A DNA stretch of 64,000 nt from Pseudomonas piscis (GCF_009380155.1 NZ_WHUV01000006.1:62001-126000); one strand, 5' to 3'. Positions 45,545 to 54,651 are shown, numbered from the stretch's first letter. The notes: generated by a model from the sequence alone, not told the origin. Numbers and translations: made by a program.

Positions 45545-47443
45545 ATGTCGCACCAATCCGATCTGATCAGCGAGGACATCCTCGCCTACCTGGGCCAGCA
45601 CGAACGCAAGGAACTGCTGCGCTTCCTTACCTGCGGCAACGTGGATGACGGCAAGAGCACCCTGATCGGGCGCCTGCTGCACGACTCGAAGATGATCTAC
45701 GAAGATCACCTGGAAGCCATCACCCGTGACTCGAAGAAGGTCGGCACCACCGGTGACGACATCGACCTGGCCTTGCTGGTGGATGGCCTGCAGGCCGAGC
45801 GCGAGCAGGGCATCACCATTGACGTGGCCTACCGTTACTTCTCCACCGCCAAGCGCAAGTTCATCATCGCCGACACCCCGGGCCATGAGCAGTACACCCG
45901 CAACATGGCCACCGGCGCCTCCACCTGCGACCTGGCGATCATCCTCGTGGACGCCCGCTACGGTGTGCAGACCCAGACTCGCCGGCACAGCTACATCGCT
46001 TCCCTGCTGGGGATCAAGCACATCGTCGTGGCCATCAACAAGATGGACCTCAAGGGGTTCGACCAGGACGTGTTCGAGTCGATCAAGGCCGACTACCTGC
46101 AGTTCGCCAAGGGCCTGAAGATCCAGCCCACCAGCCTGCACTTCGTGCCGATGTCGGCGCTCAAGGGCGACAACGTAGTGAACCGCAGCGAGCGTTCGCC
46201 GTGGTACACCGGCCAGTCGCTGATGGAAATCCTCGAGACCGTGGAGGTTTCCGGCGATCGCAATTTCACCGACCTGCGTTTCCCGGTGCAGTACGTCAAC
46301 CGTCCGAACCTGAACTTCCGTGGTTTCGCCGGCACCCTGGCCAGCGGCATCGTGCACAAGGGCGACGAAGTGGTGGTGCTGCCTTCGGGCAAGAGCAGCC
46401 GGGTCAAGTCCATCGTCACCTTCGAAGGCGAACTGGAGCAGGCCGGTCCCGGCCAGGCCGTGACCCTGACCATGGAGGACGAGATCGACATCTCCCGGGG
46501 CGACCTGTTGGTGCATGCCGACAATGTGCCGCCGGTGACCGAGAACTTCGAAGCCATGCTGGTATGGATGGCCGAGGAGCCGATGCTGCCGGGCAAGAAA
46601 TACGACATCAAGCGCGCCACCAGCTATGTGCCGGGTTCGATCGCCAGCATCGTTCACAAGGTCGATGTGAACACCCTGGAAGAGGGTGCAGCCAGCGCCC
46701 TGCAACTGAACGAGATCGGTAAGGTCAAGGTCAGCCTCGACGCGCCGATCGCCCTGGATGGTTATGAAAGCAACCGCACCACGGGCGCGTTCATCGTCAT
46801 CGATCGCCTTACCAACGGCACCGTTGGCGCCGGCATGATCATCGCCCAGCCTGTGGCCCACGGCAGCGCCTCCCAGCATGGCAAGCTGGCCCATGTCGCC
46901 ACCGAGGAGCGTGCCCAGCGCTTCGGCCAGCAGCCGGCCACCGTGCTGTTCAGCGGCCTGTCGGGCGCAGGCAAGAGCACCTTGGCCTATGCCGTGGAGC
47001 GCAAGCTGTTCGATATGGGGCGGGCGGTGTTCGTCCTCGACGGCCAGAACCTGCGTCACGACCTGAACAAGGGCCTGCCCCAGGATCGCGCCGGGCGTAC
47101 CGAAAACTGGCGGCGTGCGGCTCACGTTGCCCGTCAGTTCAACGAGGCGGGCTTGTTGACCCTGGCGGCGTTCGTGGCGCCCAGTGCCGAAGGTCGCGAG
47201 CAGGTCAAGGGGCTGATCGGCAAGGAGCGTCTGCTGACGGTCTATGTCCAGGCTTCGCCAGCCGTATGCGCCCAGCGTGATCCCCAGGGCCTCTATGCCG
47301 CCGGTGGCGACAACATTCCGGGCGAGTCCTTCCCCTATGACGTGCCGCTGGATGCCGACCTGGTGATCGACACCCAGTCCGTGTCGCTGGAGGAGGGCGT
47401 CAAGCAAGTGCTGGATCTGCTGCGCAAGCGCGGCGCGATCTAA
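45545..47443 (+). CDS. cysNC: Bifunctional sulfate adenylyltransferase subunit 1 / APS kinase (CysNC)
   Basis: A 632-residue fusion. The N-terminal GTPase CysN (about 1-455) has G1 GNVDDGKST near residue 31, G3 DTPGHEQY near 112 and G4 NKMD near 168. The C-terminal APS kinase (about 456-632) has its P-loop GLSGAGKST near 474. It couples GTP hydrolysis to APS formation and then makes PAPS. CysN-CysC fusion is usual in pseudomonads. A strong terminator follows. Confidence 0.97.
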   Translation: MSHQSDLISEDILAYLGQHERKELLRFLTCGNVDDGKSTLIGRLLHDSKMIYEDHLEAITRDSKKVGTTGDDIDLALLVDGLQAEREQGITIDVAYRYFSTAKRKFIIADTPGHEQYTRNMATGASTCDLAIILVDARYGVQTQTRRHSYIASLLGIKHIVVAINKMDLKGFDQDVFESIKADYLQFAKGLKIQPTSLHFVPMSALKGDNVVNRSERSPWYTGQSLMEILETVEVSGDRNFTDLRFPVQYVNRPNLNFRGFAGTLASGIVHKGDEVVVLPSGKSSRVKSIVTFEGELEQAGPGQAVTLTMEDEIDISRGDLLVHADNVPPVTENFEAMLVWMAEEPMLPGKKYDIKRATSYVPGSIASIVHKVDVNTLEEGAASALQLNEIGKVKVSLDAPIALDGYESNRTTGAFIVIDRLTNGTVGAGMIIAQPVAHGSASQHGKLAHVATEERAQRFGQQPATVLFSGLSGAGKSTLAYAVERKLFDMGRAVFVLDGQNLRHDLNKGLPQDRAGRTENWRRAAHVARQFNEAGLLTLAAFVAPSAEGREQVKGLIGKERLLTVYVQASPAVCAQRDPQGLYAAGGDNIPGESFPYDVPLDADLVIDTQSVSLEEGVKQVLDLLRKRGAI

Positions 47444-47482
47444 GGTAAGGGCAGCGGCGAGCTTCTAGCTTCAAGCTGCAAG

Positions 47483-47521
47483 AAAAAGCCCGCGGACAGG
47501 TGACTGTCTGCGGGCTTTTTT
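47483..47521. terminator. Bidirectional intrinsic terminator after cysNC
   Basis: The stem GCCCGCGGACAG (47488-47499) pairs with CTGTCTGCGGGC (47504-47515) around a GTGA loop, with A5 before and T6 after. It serves both cysNC (plus) and the convergent acyltransferase (minus). Confidence 0.92.
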
Positions 47522-47558
47522 GTGTCTGTTCGAACGCGAAGCGGCCCTTGCAGGCGCT

Positions 47559-48464
47559 TCATCGCTTGCCCGGATACTCCCGGTGCAGTTGCTCGAGCAG
47601 CGCGTCCTTGGCTTGCCAGCGCTGGTTGATCCAGTCCTGGAAGGCCTGCCGATAAACCGCGTCCTGTTCGTAGTTGCGCCCGATGAACTGCTGGGGAATC
47701 GACACTTCTTCGAAACGCACCACCACGTCCTTGAGCTTGCCGCTGAGCAAGTCCCAGAACCCCGGGCGGCCGGCCGGATAGTGGATGCTCACGTCGACGA
47801 TCGATTGCAGCTGCTCGCCCATGGCATCCAGCACGAAGGCGATGCCGCCGGCCTTGGGCTTGAGCAGGTACTTGAATGGCGATTGCTGCTGGGCATGCTT
47901 GGCCTCGGTGAAGCGCGTGCCCTCGACGAAGTTGAAGATACCTACCGGATTGCTGCGGAATTTCGCGCAGGTCCTGCGGGTGGTTTCCAGGTCCTTGCCC
48001 TTTTTTTCCGGATGCTTTTCCAGGTAGGCCTTGGAGTAGCGCTTCATGAAGGGAAAGCCCAGGGCCCACCAGGCCAGGCCGATCACCGGCACCCAGATCA
48101 GTTCCTGCTTGAGGAAGAACTTCAACGGGCGGATACGCCGGTTGAGCACGTACTGCAGCACCAGGATATCGACCCAGCTCTGGTGGTTGCTGGTGACCAG
48201 GTAGGAGTGCTGGTAATCCAGGCCTTCAAGGCCCTGCACGTGCCAGCGGGTGCGGCAGACCAGCTGCATCCAGGCCTTGTTGTTGCTGATCCAGGCCTCG
48301 TGGGTGTGGTTCATCAACCAGTGGCTGAAACGCTGGGTGAGGCGCAACGGCAAGGCCTTGAAGAGCGCCACGCAGAACAGGAACGAGCACAGCAAAATAG
48401 TGTTGAGCGCCAGCAGCAGCGAGGCGATGGTGCCGCGTACGGCACCCGGTAGAAAGTCCAGCAT
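47559..48464 (-). CDS. PlsC-type acyltransferase (YihG-like)
   Basis: A 301-residue 1-acyl-glycerol-phosphate acyltransferase-family protein with an N-terminal membrane helix (about 12-35). The catalytic HxxxxD is seen in SNHQSWVD (about 91-98) and the substrate motif in NFVEGTRFT (about residues 180-188). It resembles YihG, a PlsC paralogue that tunes the acyl composition at the sn-2 position. Its ATG abuts the pta stop (TGAATG), so it is coupled to pta. Confidence 0.87.
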   Translation of the reverse strand: MLDFLPGAVRGTIASLLLALNTILLCSFLFCVALFKALPLRLTQRFSHWLMNHTHEAWISNNKAWMQLVCRTRWHVQGLEGLDYQHSYLVTSNHQSWVDILVLQYVLNRRIRPLKFFLKQELIWVPVIGLAWWALGFPFMKRYSKAYLEKHPEKKGKDLETTRRTCAKFRSNPVGIFNFVEGTRFTEAKHAQQQSPFKYLLKPKAGGIAFVLDAMGEQLQSIVDVSIHYPAGRPGFWDLLSGKLKDVVVRFEEVSIPQQFIGRNYEQDAVYRQAFQDWINQRWQAKDALLEQLHREYPGKR

Positions 48465-50564
48465 TCAGGCATCCATGGGTCGGTTGGCAGCTTGGATCGC
48501 AGTCAGGGCGATGGTGTAGACGATATCGTCCACCTGGGCGCCGCGCGGCAGGTCGTTCACCGGCTTGCGCAGGCCTTGCAGCATCGGCCCCAGGCTCACG
48601 CAATCGGCGCTGCGTTGCACCGCCTTGTGGGTGGTGTTGCCGGTGTTCAGGTCGGGGAACACGAACACCGTGGCCTTGCCCGCGACCTGGCTGTTGGGGG
48701 CCAGTTGCCGGGCGACGTTCTCGTTGGCGGCGGCGTCGTACTGCAACGGGCCGTCGATCAACAGCGAGCGCTGGGCTTCATGGGCCAGCAGGGTGGCCTC
48801 GCGGACCTTCTCCACTTCTTCGCCGCTGGCCGAGTCGCCACTGGAGTAGCTGATCATCGCCACCCGTGGCGAGATGCCGAAGGCCGCTGCCGAATCGGCG
48901 CTCTGCAGGGCGATCTCCGCCAGTTCGCTGGCGCTGGGGTGGGGGTTCATCACACAGTCGCCGTAAACCAGCACCTGCTCGGGAAACAGCATGAAGAACA
49001 CCGAGGACACCAGGGTGCAGCCCGGTGCGGTCTTGATCAATTGCAGGGCCGGGCGGATGGTGTTGGCGGTGGAATGGACGAGCCCGGAAACCAGGCCGTC
49101 GACCTCATCCAGGGCCAGCATCACGGTGCCGATCACCACCGGGTCTTCCAGTTGCTGCTCGGCCATCGGCGCGTTCAGGCTCTTGCTCTTGCGCAGGGCT
49201 ACCATGGGCTCGACATATCGCTCGCGGATCAGGTCCGGATCAAGGATCTCCAGGCCCTCGGGCAGCTCGATGCCCTGGGCCCGAGCCACGGCGTGGACGT
49301 CGTCCGGCTTGGCCAGCAGCACGCAGCGGGCGATGCCGCGGGCCTGGCAGATGGCGGCGGCCTGCACGGTCAGGGGCTCGCTGCCCTCGGGCAGGACGAT
49401 GCGCTTGTCGGCTTGCTGGGCGCGCTGGATCAACTGGTAGCGGAACACCGCCGGCGACAGGCGCATTTCCCGCGGGGTGCCACAGCGCTGGTGCAGCCAG
49501 TCGGCGTCCAGGTGACTGGCCACGAAGTCGGTGATGATTTCCGCACGCTCGCGGTCATCGATGGGGATTTCCTTGTTCAGGCCGTTGAGCTGGTTGGCGG
49601 TGTCGTAGGAGCCGGTGCTTACCGACAGCACCGGCAGGCCGGCATTCAGCGCTCCACGGCACAGGTCCATGATCTTCGGGTCGGGCAGGGTGCCGCTGGT
49701 CAGCAGAAGGCCGGCCAGCGGTACGCCGTTGATCGCCGCGAGACTCACGGCGAGGATGATGTCGTCACGGTCGCCCGGGGTCACCACCAGCACTCCGGGC
49801 TTGAGCAGCTCCACGGTGTTGCGCATGGTGCGCGCGCAAATGATGATCTTGGTCATGCGCCGGGTTTCGTAGTCCCCGGCGTTGAGTACCTGGGCGCCCA
49901 TCAGATCGGCCACGTCGCGGGTGCGCGGGGCATTGAGCTCCGGCTGGAACGGAATGCAGCCCAGCAGGCGGAAGTCGCCACTGCGCAACAGCGGCGAATG
50001 TTCTTTCAGGCGGGCGCTGAACGCCTCGATGCTTTCGTCGGTGCGTACCTTGTTGAGGATCACCCCCAGCACCTTCGGATCCCGTGGGCCACCGAACAAC
50101 TGCGCCTGCAACTCGACCCGCCCGGACAGCTCGGTGAGCACTTCGTTTTCCGGGGCCGAGACCAGGATCACCTCGGCATCCAGGCTCTTGGCCAGGTGCA
50201 GGTTGACCCGGGCCGCGTAGCTGGCGGCACGGGTCGGCACCATGCCCTCCACGACCAGTACATCCTTGCCGATGGCCGCCTGCTGGTAGAGGGTGATGAT
50301 TTCTTCCAGCAGCTCGTCCAGCTGGCCATCGCCCAGCATCCGCTCCACATGGGCCAGGCCCAGGGGTTGTGGTGGTTTCAGACCGTGGGTGCGGGCCACC
50401 AGCTCGGTGGAGCGTTCGGGGCCGGTGTCGCCCGGATGCGGTTGGGCGATGGGCTTGAAGAAACCGACCTTGAGGCCGGCGCGTTCCAGGGTGCGTACCA
50501 GCCCGAGGCTGATGGAGGTCAGGCCCACACCAAAATCGGTGGGTGCGATGAAGAAAGTTTGCAT
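48465..50564 (-). CDS. pta: Phosphate acetyltransferase
   Basis: A 699-residue long-form Pta interconverting acetyl-CoA and acetyl phosphate. An N-terminal BioD-like P-loop domain (MQTFFIAPTDFGVGLTS), a central DRTGG regulatory domain and a C-terminal PTA catalytic domain (about 375-699) are in order. MQTFF is the family start; the frame open to 50675 is spurious. ackA is not adjacent; an acyltransferase follows instead. Confidence 0.96.
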   Translation of the reverse strand: MQTFFIAPTDFGVGLTSISLGLVRTLERAGLKVGFFKPIAQPHPGDTGPERSTELVARTHGLKPPQPLGLAHVERMLGDGQLDELLEEIITLYQQAAIGKDVLVVEGMVPTRAASYAARVNLHLAKSLDAEVILVSAPENEVLTELSGRVELQAQLFGGPRDPKVLGVILNKVRTDESIEAFSARLKEHSPLLRSGDFRLLGCIPFQPELNAPRTRDVADLMGAQVLNAGDYETRRMTKIIICARTMRNTVELLKPGVLVVTPGDRDDIILAVSLAAINGVPLAGLLLTSGTLPDPKIMDLCRGALNAGLPVLSVSTGSYDTANQLNGLNKEIPIDDRERAEIITDFVASHLDADWLHQRCGTPREMRLSPAVFRYQLIQRAQQADKRIVLPEGSEPLTVQAAAICQARGIARCVLLAKPDDVHAVARAQGIELPEGLEILDPDLIRERYVEPMVALRKSKSLNAPMAEQQLEDPVVIGTVMLALDEVDGLVSGLVHSTANTIRPALQLIKTAPGCTLVSSVFFMLFPEQVLVYGDCVMNPHPSASELAEIALQSADSAAAFGISPRVAMISYSSGDSASGEEVEKVREATLLAHEAQRSLLIDGPLQYDAAANENVARQLAPNSQVAGKATVFVFPDLNTGNTTHKAVQRSADCVSLGPMLQGLRKPVNDLPRGAQVDDIVYTIALTAIQAANRPMDA

Positions 50565-50622
50565 GCGAATTCTCGAAGGGTGCATGGCAAGGGCGACGGT
50601 CTTTGGCCGTCTGCCGCGGTAG

Positions 50623-50841
50623 TCAGGGGCTAAGGTTATCGTTTCCGGCGTCCTGCGCACACCAGCCACAGGCAAAGGGCCGGCCTATTTTTTCTGCCCG
50701 CCGCGCCGGGTCCAGGACCCAGGCGCGTGACTGCCATGGTGGCTGGTGGCGCAGGTGCTGGGTGTGGCCGCACGACAGTTCGACCACCCAGTGGCCGTCC
50801 TCGTCCTGGTGGAAACCGCATATTGTCGGGGGCTGCTGCAT
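50623..50841 (-). CDS. DUF3565 family small protein
   Basis: A 72-residue protein with a zinc-ribbon-like arrangement: Cys and His in ICGFHQDE, LSCGHTQHLRH and FACGWCAQ. I recognise it as DUF3565, of unknown function. The start at MQQPPTICGF suits the family; the longer frame to 50961 overlaps the slyD-like gene start region. It lies 58 bases upstream of pta. Confidence 0.75.
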   Translation of the reverse strand: MQQPPTICGFHQDEDGHWVVELSCGHTQHLRHQPPWQSRAWVLDPARRAEKIGRPFACGWCAQDAGNDNLSP

Positions 50842-50929
50842 ATTCCGTTTGTCCGGGTTCCGTTCGCTTTCGCGCGATTGCTTCGCTAAACTTGGACGTT
50901 CTTCATTCTTATGCAAAAGGTCTCGCCCC

Positions 50930-51415
50930 ATGCTGATCGCCGCCAATAAGGCTGTCTCCATCGACTATACCCTCACCAACGACGCTGGTGAGGTCATCGA
51001 CAGCTCTGCCGGCGGCGCCCCGCTGGTCTACCTGCATGGCGCAGGTAACATCATCCCAGGCCTGGAAAAGGCCCTGGAAGGCAAGCAGGTCGGTGACGAG
51101 CTTAAGGTTGCCGTGGAACCTGAAGACGCCTACGGCGAATACGCTGCCGAACTGGTCAGCACCCTGAGCCGCAGCATGTTCGAAGGCGTCGACGAGCTGG
51201 AAGTGGGCATGCAGTTCCACGCTTCCGCTCCGGACGGCCAGATGCAGATCGTCACCATCCGTGACCTGGACGGCGACGACGTGACCGTCGATGGCAACCA
51301 CCCACTGGCTGGCCAGCGCCTGAACTTCCAGGTCAAGGTCGTTGCCATCCGTGATGCCAGCCAGGAAGAAGTCGCCCATGGCCACGTCCATGGCGAAGGT
51401 GGTCATCACCACTGA
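50930..51415 (+). CDS. FKBP-type peptidyl-prolyl isomerase, SlyD-like
   Basis: A 161-residue FKBP with an IF (insert-in-flap) chaperone domain, as in SlyD: FKBP parts at 1-65 and 130-145, with the insert between. The C-terminal tail HGHVHGEGGHHH is a metal-binding histidine cluster, shorter than in E. coli SlyD, where it supports nickel handling. A clear terminator follows. Confidence 0.92.
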   Translation: MLIAANKAVSIDYTLTNDAGEVIDSSAGGAPLVYLHGAGNIIPGLEKALEGKQVGDELKVAVEPEDAYGEYAAELVSTLSRSMFEGVDELEVGMQFHASAPDGQMQIVTIRDLDGDDVTVDGNHPLAGQRLNFQVKVVAIRDASQEEVAHGHVHGEGGHHH

Positions 51416-51443
51416 GTTTCTGCGCTAAGCTCAGGATTACTCG

Positions 51444-51467
51444 AAAGGCGCCCGCGGGCGCCTTTTT
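51444..51467 (+). terminator. Intrinsic terminator after slyD-like gene
   Basis: AAGGCGCCC pairs with GGGCGCCTT across a two-base GC centre, followed by a T5 run (51463-51467). It begins 28 bases after the stop. Confidence 0.85.
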
Positions 51468-51536
51468 AGTCTGCGGCTTTTGGCTGTACTGTCGAGAGGC
51501 TGTCTTCTGCAAGAACACGGGAATTTGGAGTTCGTC

Positions 51537-52019
51537 ATGAGTGCTTTTCACGACCTTAAACTGAAAGCCCTGGATGGTCAGGAACTGCCGCTCGCGCCCT
51601 TCAAGGGGCAAGTCGTGCTGGTGGTCAACGTCGCTTCCAAATGTGGCCTGACGCCACAATATGCGGCTCTGGAAAACCTCTACCAGCAATACAAGGCCCA
51701 GGGTTTCAACGTGCTGGGCCTGCCCTGCAACCAGTTCGCCGGGCAGGAGCCCGGGACCGAGCAACAGATCCAGGAATTCTGCAGCCTCAACTACGGGGTG
51801 ACTTTCCCCCTGAGCAGCAAGCTGGAGGTCAACGGCCCGGAGCGGCACCAGTTGTACCGCCTGCTGGCAGGCGAGGGTGCGGAGTTTCCCGGGGACATCA
51901 CCTGGAACTTCGAGAAGTTCCTGGTAGGCAAGGATGGCCGGGTACTGGCGCGTTTCTCCCCGCGCACCGCCCCCGATGATCCCGCAGTGGTCCAGGCCAT
52001 CGAGAAAGCCCTGAGCTGA
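51537..52019 (+). CDS. Glutathione peroxidase family (thiol peroxidase)
   Basis: A 160-residue GPx-fold enzyme. The peroxidatic Cys36 lies in NVASKCGLTPQY, with Gln and Asn of the tetrad in LPCNQFAGQEPG and Trp in ITWNFEKFLV. It is a Cys, not Sec, enzyme that probably uses thioredoxin; Cys64 could resolve. TTTGGAG lies 6 nt before the chosen ATG; the frame to 51480 was rejected. Confidence 0.93.
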   Translation: MSAFHDLKLKALDGQELPLAPFKGQVVLVVNVASKCGLTPQYAALENLYQQYKAQGFNVLGLPCNQFAGQEPGTEQQIQEFCSLNYGVTFPLSSKLEVNGPERHQLYRLLAGEGAEFPGDITWNFEKFLVGKDGRVLARFSPRTAPDDPAVVQAIEKALS

Positions 52020-52064
52020 CTCCGCGCGCCGGGCGCTCGCCCGGCCTGCCGCGCTACCTGTCCG

Positions 52065-52088
52065 ACGCCGCTGCATAGCGGCGTTTTT
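52065..52088 (+). terminator. Intrinsic terminator after glutathione peroxidase gene
   Basis: ACGCCGCT (52065-52072), loop GCAT, AGCGGCGT (52077-52084), T5 run. Another GC hairpin, GCCGGGCG/CGCCCGGC (52028-52045), lies just upstream. Confidence 0.85.
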
Positions 52089-52158
52089 GCCTCCAGATCA
52101 CTCAAATCAATAGTGCTGTGCAGTGCCTTGGGGGACGAATATTATCCTCATCATAAGT

Positions 52159-52181
52159 GCGCCGGGAGCTATACCCGGCGC
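52159..52181. repeat. Hairpin in the leader of the flavin oxidoreductase gene
   Basis: The arms GCGCCGGG and CCCGGCGC are perfect around a seven-base loop, 50 bases before the oxidoreductase ATG. There is no T-run. It may be a leader-RNA structure or an operator half-site pair. Confidence 0.45.
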
Positions 52182-52231
52182 GGCCTTGTGCGTCGATCCT
52201 CGACTCCAGTCCTTTTCTGTCGGAGTGCAGC

Positions 52232-53335
52232 ATGCCTGTCCAAGCCTTGTTCAAACCCTTCCGCCTGGGTGCGTTGGAATTGCCGACCCGTGTGGTGATG
52301 GCCCCGATGACCCGCTCGTTCTCGCCGGGCGGCGTGCCCAATTCCAAGGTCATCGAGTACTACCGCCGGCGTGCCGCGGCAGGGGTCGGCCTGATCATCA
52401 CCGAAGGCACCACCATCGGGCACCAGGCATCCAACGGCTACCCCAATGTGCCGCAGTTCCACGGCGAGGCGGCACTGGCCGGCTGGAAGAAGGTGGTGGA
52501 CGCGGTACACGCCGAGGGCGGCAAGATCGTCCCGCAGCTGTGGCATGTGGGCAACGTGCGGCGCCTGGGCACCGAGCCGGATGCCAGCGTGCCGGGCTAT
52601 GGTCCGTGCGAGAAACTCAAGGACGGCCAGGTGGTGGTGCATGGCATGACCCACCAGGATATCCAGGAGGTGATCGCTGCATTCGCCCAGGCCGCCAAGG
52701 ATGCCCAGGGCATCGGCATGGACGGCGTGGAGATCCATGGCGCCCATGGTTACCTGGTGGACCAGTTCTTCTGGGAAGGCAGCAACCAGCGCACCGACGA
52801 GTACGGTGGCGACCTGGCCCAGCGTTCGCGTTTTGCCATCGAGCTGATCCAGGCCGTGCGTGCTGCCGTTGGCCCGGACTTCCCGATCATCCTGCGCTTT
52901 TCCCAGTGGAAGCAGCAGGACTACACCGCCCGCCTGGTAGAGACCCCAGAGGCCCTGGAAGCCTTCCTCAAGCCATTGGTGGCGGCTGGCGTGGATATCT
53001 TCCACTGCTCGACCCGGCGCTTCTGGGAGCCGGAGTTCGAAGGTTCCGAGCTGAACCTGGCCGGCTGGACCCGCAAGCTCACCGGCAAGCCCACCATCAC
53101 CGTGGGCAGCGTTGGCCTGGATGGCGAGTTCCTGCAGTTCATGGTCAAGACCGACAAGGTGGCGCAACCGGCCAGCCTGGAGAACCTGCTGCAACGCCTG
53201 GATAACGACGAGTTCGACCTGGTGGCCGTAGGCCGCGCACTGCTGGTGGATCCGGACTGGGCGCAGAAGGTCCGGGACGGGCGTGACCAGGAAATCCTGC
53301 CGTTCAGCCGTGACGCGCTGACAACCCTGGTCTAA
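52232..53335 (+). CDS. NADH:flavin oxidoreductase, Old Yellow Enzyme family
   Basis: A 367-residue TIM-barrel FMN enzyme of the OYE family. Recognisable segments are VVMAPMTRSFS (FMN region, about 21-31), PQLWHVGNVRR (about 102-112) and HGAHGYLVDQFFWEGSNQRTDEYGG (about residues 170-194, in two parts). Members reduce alkenes conjugated to carbonyl or nitro groups. A CGGAGTG site precedes the ATG at 52232. It is convergent with the glycosyltransferase; the stops overlap by four bases. The physiological substrate is unknown. Confidence 0.92.
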   Translation: MPVQALFKPFRLGALELPTRVVMAPMTRSFSPGGVPNSKVIEYYRRRAAAGVGLIITEGTTIGHQASNGYPNVPQFHGEAALAGWKKVVDAVHAEGGKIVPQLWHVGNVRRLGTEPDASVPGYGPCEKLKDGQVVVHGMTHQDIQEVIAAFAQAAKDAQGIGMDGVEIHGAHGYLVDQFFWEGSNQRTDEYGGDLAQRSRFAIELIQAVRAAVGPDFPIILRFSQWKQQDYTARLVETPEALEAFLKPLVAAGVDIFHCSTRRFWEPEFEGSELNLAGWTRKLTGKPTITVGSVGLDGEFLQFMVKTDKVAQPASLENLLQRLDNDEFDLVAVGRALLVDPDWAQKVRDGRDQEILPFSRDALTTLV

Positions 53336-54588
53336 CCACCGGCTCCGGGTGGCGAGGGGGGCAACCCCCTCGCCACGCCGAGCGTCTCGCTGTCGTCCTC
53401 TACCAGGCCGGTCGCCCCGGCCACGGCCTGGAGGGCCGCCGTTGGCGCCTCTTGGCAGGCGCTGCGCAATTGCTCCTCGAACTGTTCGATCACCGTTGCC
53501 CAGCCTTGGCGGCTGGCGTGTTGGCGGGCGTTGAGGCGTACCCGGCGCAGGGTCTCGGTTTCTTCCAGCAGCCAGCTGGCGGCATCGCAGAAGGCATTCT
53601 CGTCACCCGGCATCGCCAGCACGCCGTTGTAGCCGTGACGGATATGTTGCGCCGCCGCAGCCTGATCGTAGGCCACTACTGCCAGGCCTGAAGCCAGGGC
53701 CTCGAGCACCACGTTGCCGAAGGTCTCGGTAAGGCTGGGAAACAGGAACACGTCACCGCAGGCGTAATGGGCCGCCAGGGCTTCGCCGCGCTGGCTACCG
53801 CAGAACAGCGCTTGGGGCAGGCTGCGCTCCAGGCTGGCCCGTTGCGGGCCATCGCCCACCACGATCAATTTCATCTTGCGCTGCGCATAGGTCGCCTGCA
53901 GTTGTTCGAAGCAGCGCTTGAGCAGGCCCAGGTTCTTTTCCGGCGCCAGGCGCCCGACATGGATCACCGCCAGGTCATCCGGCTCCAGGCCCCAGCTGGC
54001 GCGCAGCTCATTGACCCGTTTGGCCGGGTGGAACAACTGGCTGTCGACGCCCCGGGACAACAGGGACAGGCGTTCGAAGTGGCGCCGCTCCAGCTCCAGG
54101 CGCTGGCTGGCGCTGGGGACCAGGGTCAGTTTCGAGCGGTTGTGGAACCAGCGCAGGTAGTGGGTCAGCAAGCGCGTCAGCAAGCCCAGGCCGTACTGGC
54201 TGGAGTACTGCTGGAAATTGGTGTGGAAGCCGCTGACCACCGAGATCCCCAGGCGCTTGGCCGCCCGTAGCGCGGATAAGCCAAGGGGCCCTTCGGTGGC
54301 GATGTACAGCACATCCGGGCGCTGGCGTTTCCAGCGGCGCAGCAGCTTGTGCATCGACGACTGGCCCCACTGCAACCCCGGGTACCCCGGCAACGGCCAG
54401 CCCCGGCACAGCAGCAGGGCCTCGTCGCTGCGCCGGCTCTGGTCGCAACCCTGGCGCGGGCGCACCAGTTCCACCTGATGCCCACGGGCCCGCAGGCCAT
54501 CGCACAGGCGGCCAAGGGTATTGGCCACACCGTTGATTTCCGGCGGGAAGGTCTCTGTGATGAGAGTGATATGCAGGGCTGTGCTCAT
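53332..54588 (-). CDS. GT4-family glycosyltransferase (MgtA/PimB-like)
   Basis: A 418-residue GT-B glycosyltransferase. The N-terminal domain begins ITLITETFPPEINGVANTLG, a pattern of GDP-mannose-dependent alpha-mannosyltransferases; the C-terminal GT1 domain has HVGRLAPEKNLG and FPSLTETFGNVVLEALASG. The acceptor may be a glycolipid. The last 15 or so residues (GVARGLPPSPPGAGG) are encoded by a REP-like hairpin, an apparent acquired tail. The start at 54588 excludes a non-family extension. Confidence 0.88.
   Translation of the reverse strand: MSTALHITLITETFPPEINGVANTLGRLCDGLRARGHQVELVRPRQGCDQSRRSDEALLLCRGWPLPGYPGLQWGQSSMHKLLRRWKRQRPDVLYIATEGPLGLSALRAAKRLGISVVSGFHTNFQQYSSQYGLGLLTRLLTHYLRWFHNRSKLTLVPSASQRLELERRHFERLSLLSRGVDSQLFHPAKRVNELRASWGLEPDDLAVIHVGRLAPEKNLGLLKRCFEQLQATYAQRKMKLIVVGDGPQRASLERSLPQALFCGSQRGEALAAHYACGDVFLFPSLTETFGNVVLEALASGLAVVAYDQAAAAQHIRHGYNGVLAMPGDENAFCDAASWLLEETETLRRVRLNARQHASRQGWATVIEQFEEQLRSACQEAPTAALQAVAGATGLVEDDSETLGVARGLPPSPPGAGG
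53349..53376. repeat. REP-like hairpin inside the glycosyltransferase 3' end
   Basis: The arms GTGGCGAGGGGG (53349-53360) and CCCCCTCGCCAC (53365-53376) are perfect, with a GCAA loop. The wording matches GTGGCGAGGG-type REP elements of fluorescent pseudomonads. It lies just past the oxidoreductase stop and within the last codons of the convergent gene. Confidence 0.7.
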
Positions 54589-54651
54589 GGCCCCAGTGTC
54601 GGCTGGGGCCATGTCGTCATTGTGACCTTGGGATGATGGATTTATGACCGC

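Noticed and set aside
44531..47407. A 958-codon open frame antisense to cysD and cysNC
   Set aside because: The sense strand encodes two clear enzymes with all motifs. Long antisense frames are common in GC-rich Pseudomonas genes; this one has low-complexity shadow composition and no domain.
48492..50633. A 713-codon frame opposite pta
   Set aside because: It is a shadow of the well-conserved pta gene, rich in Gly/His/Gln and without recognisable domains.
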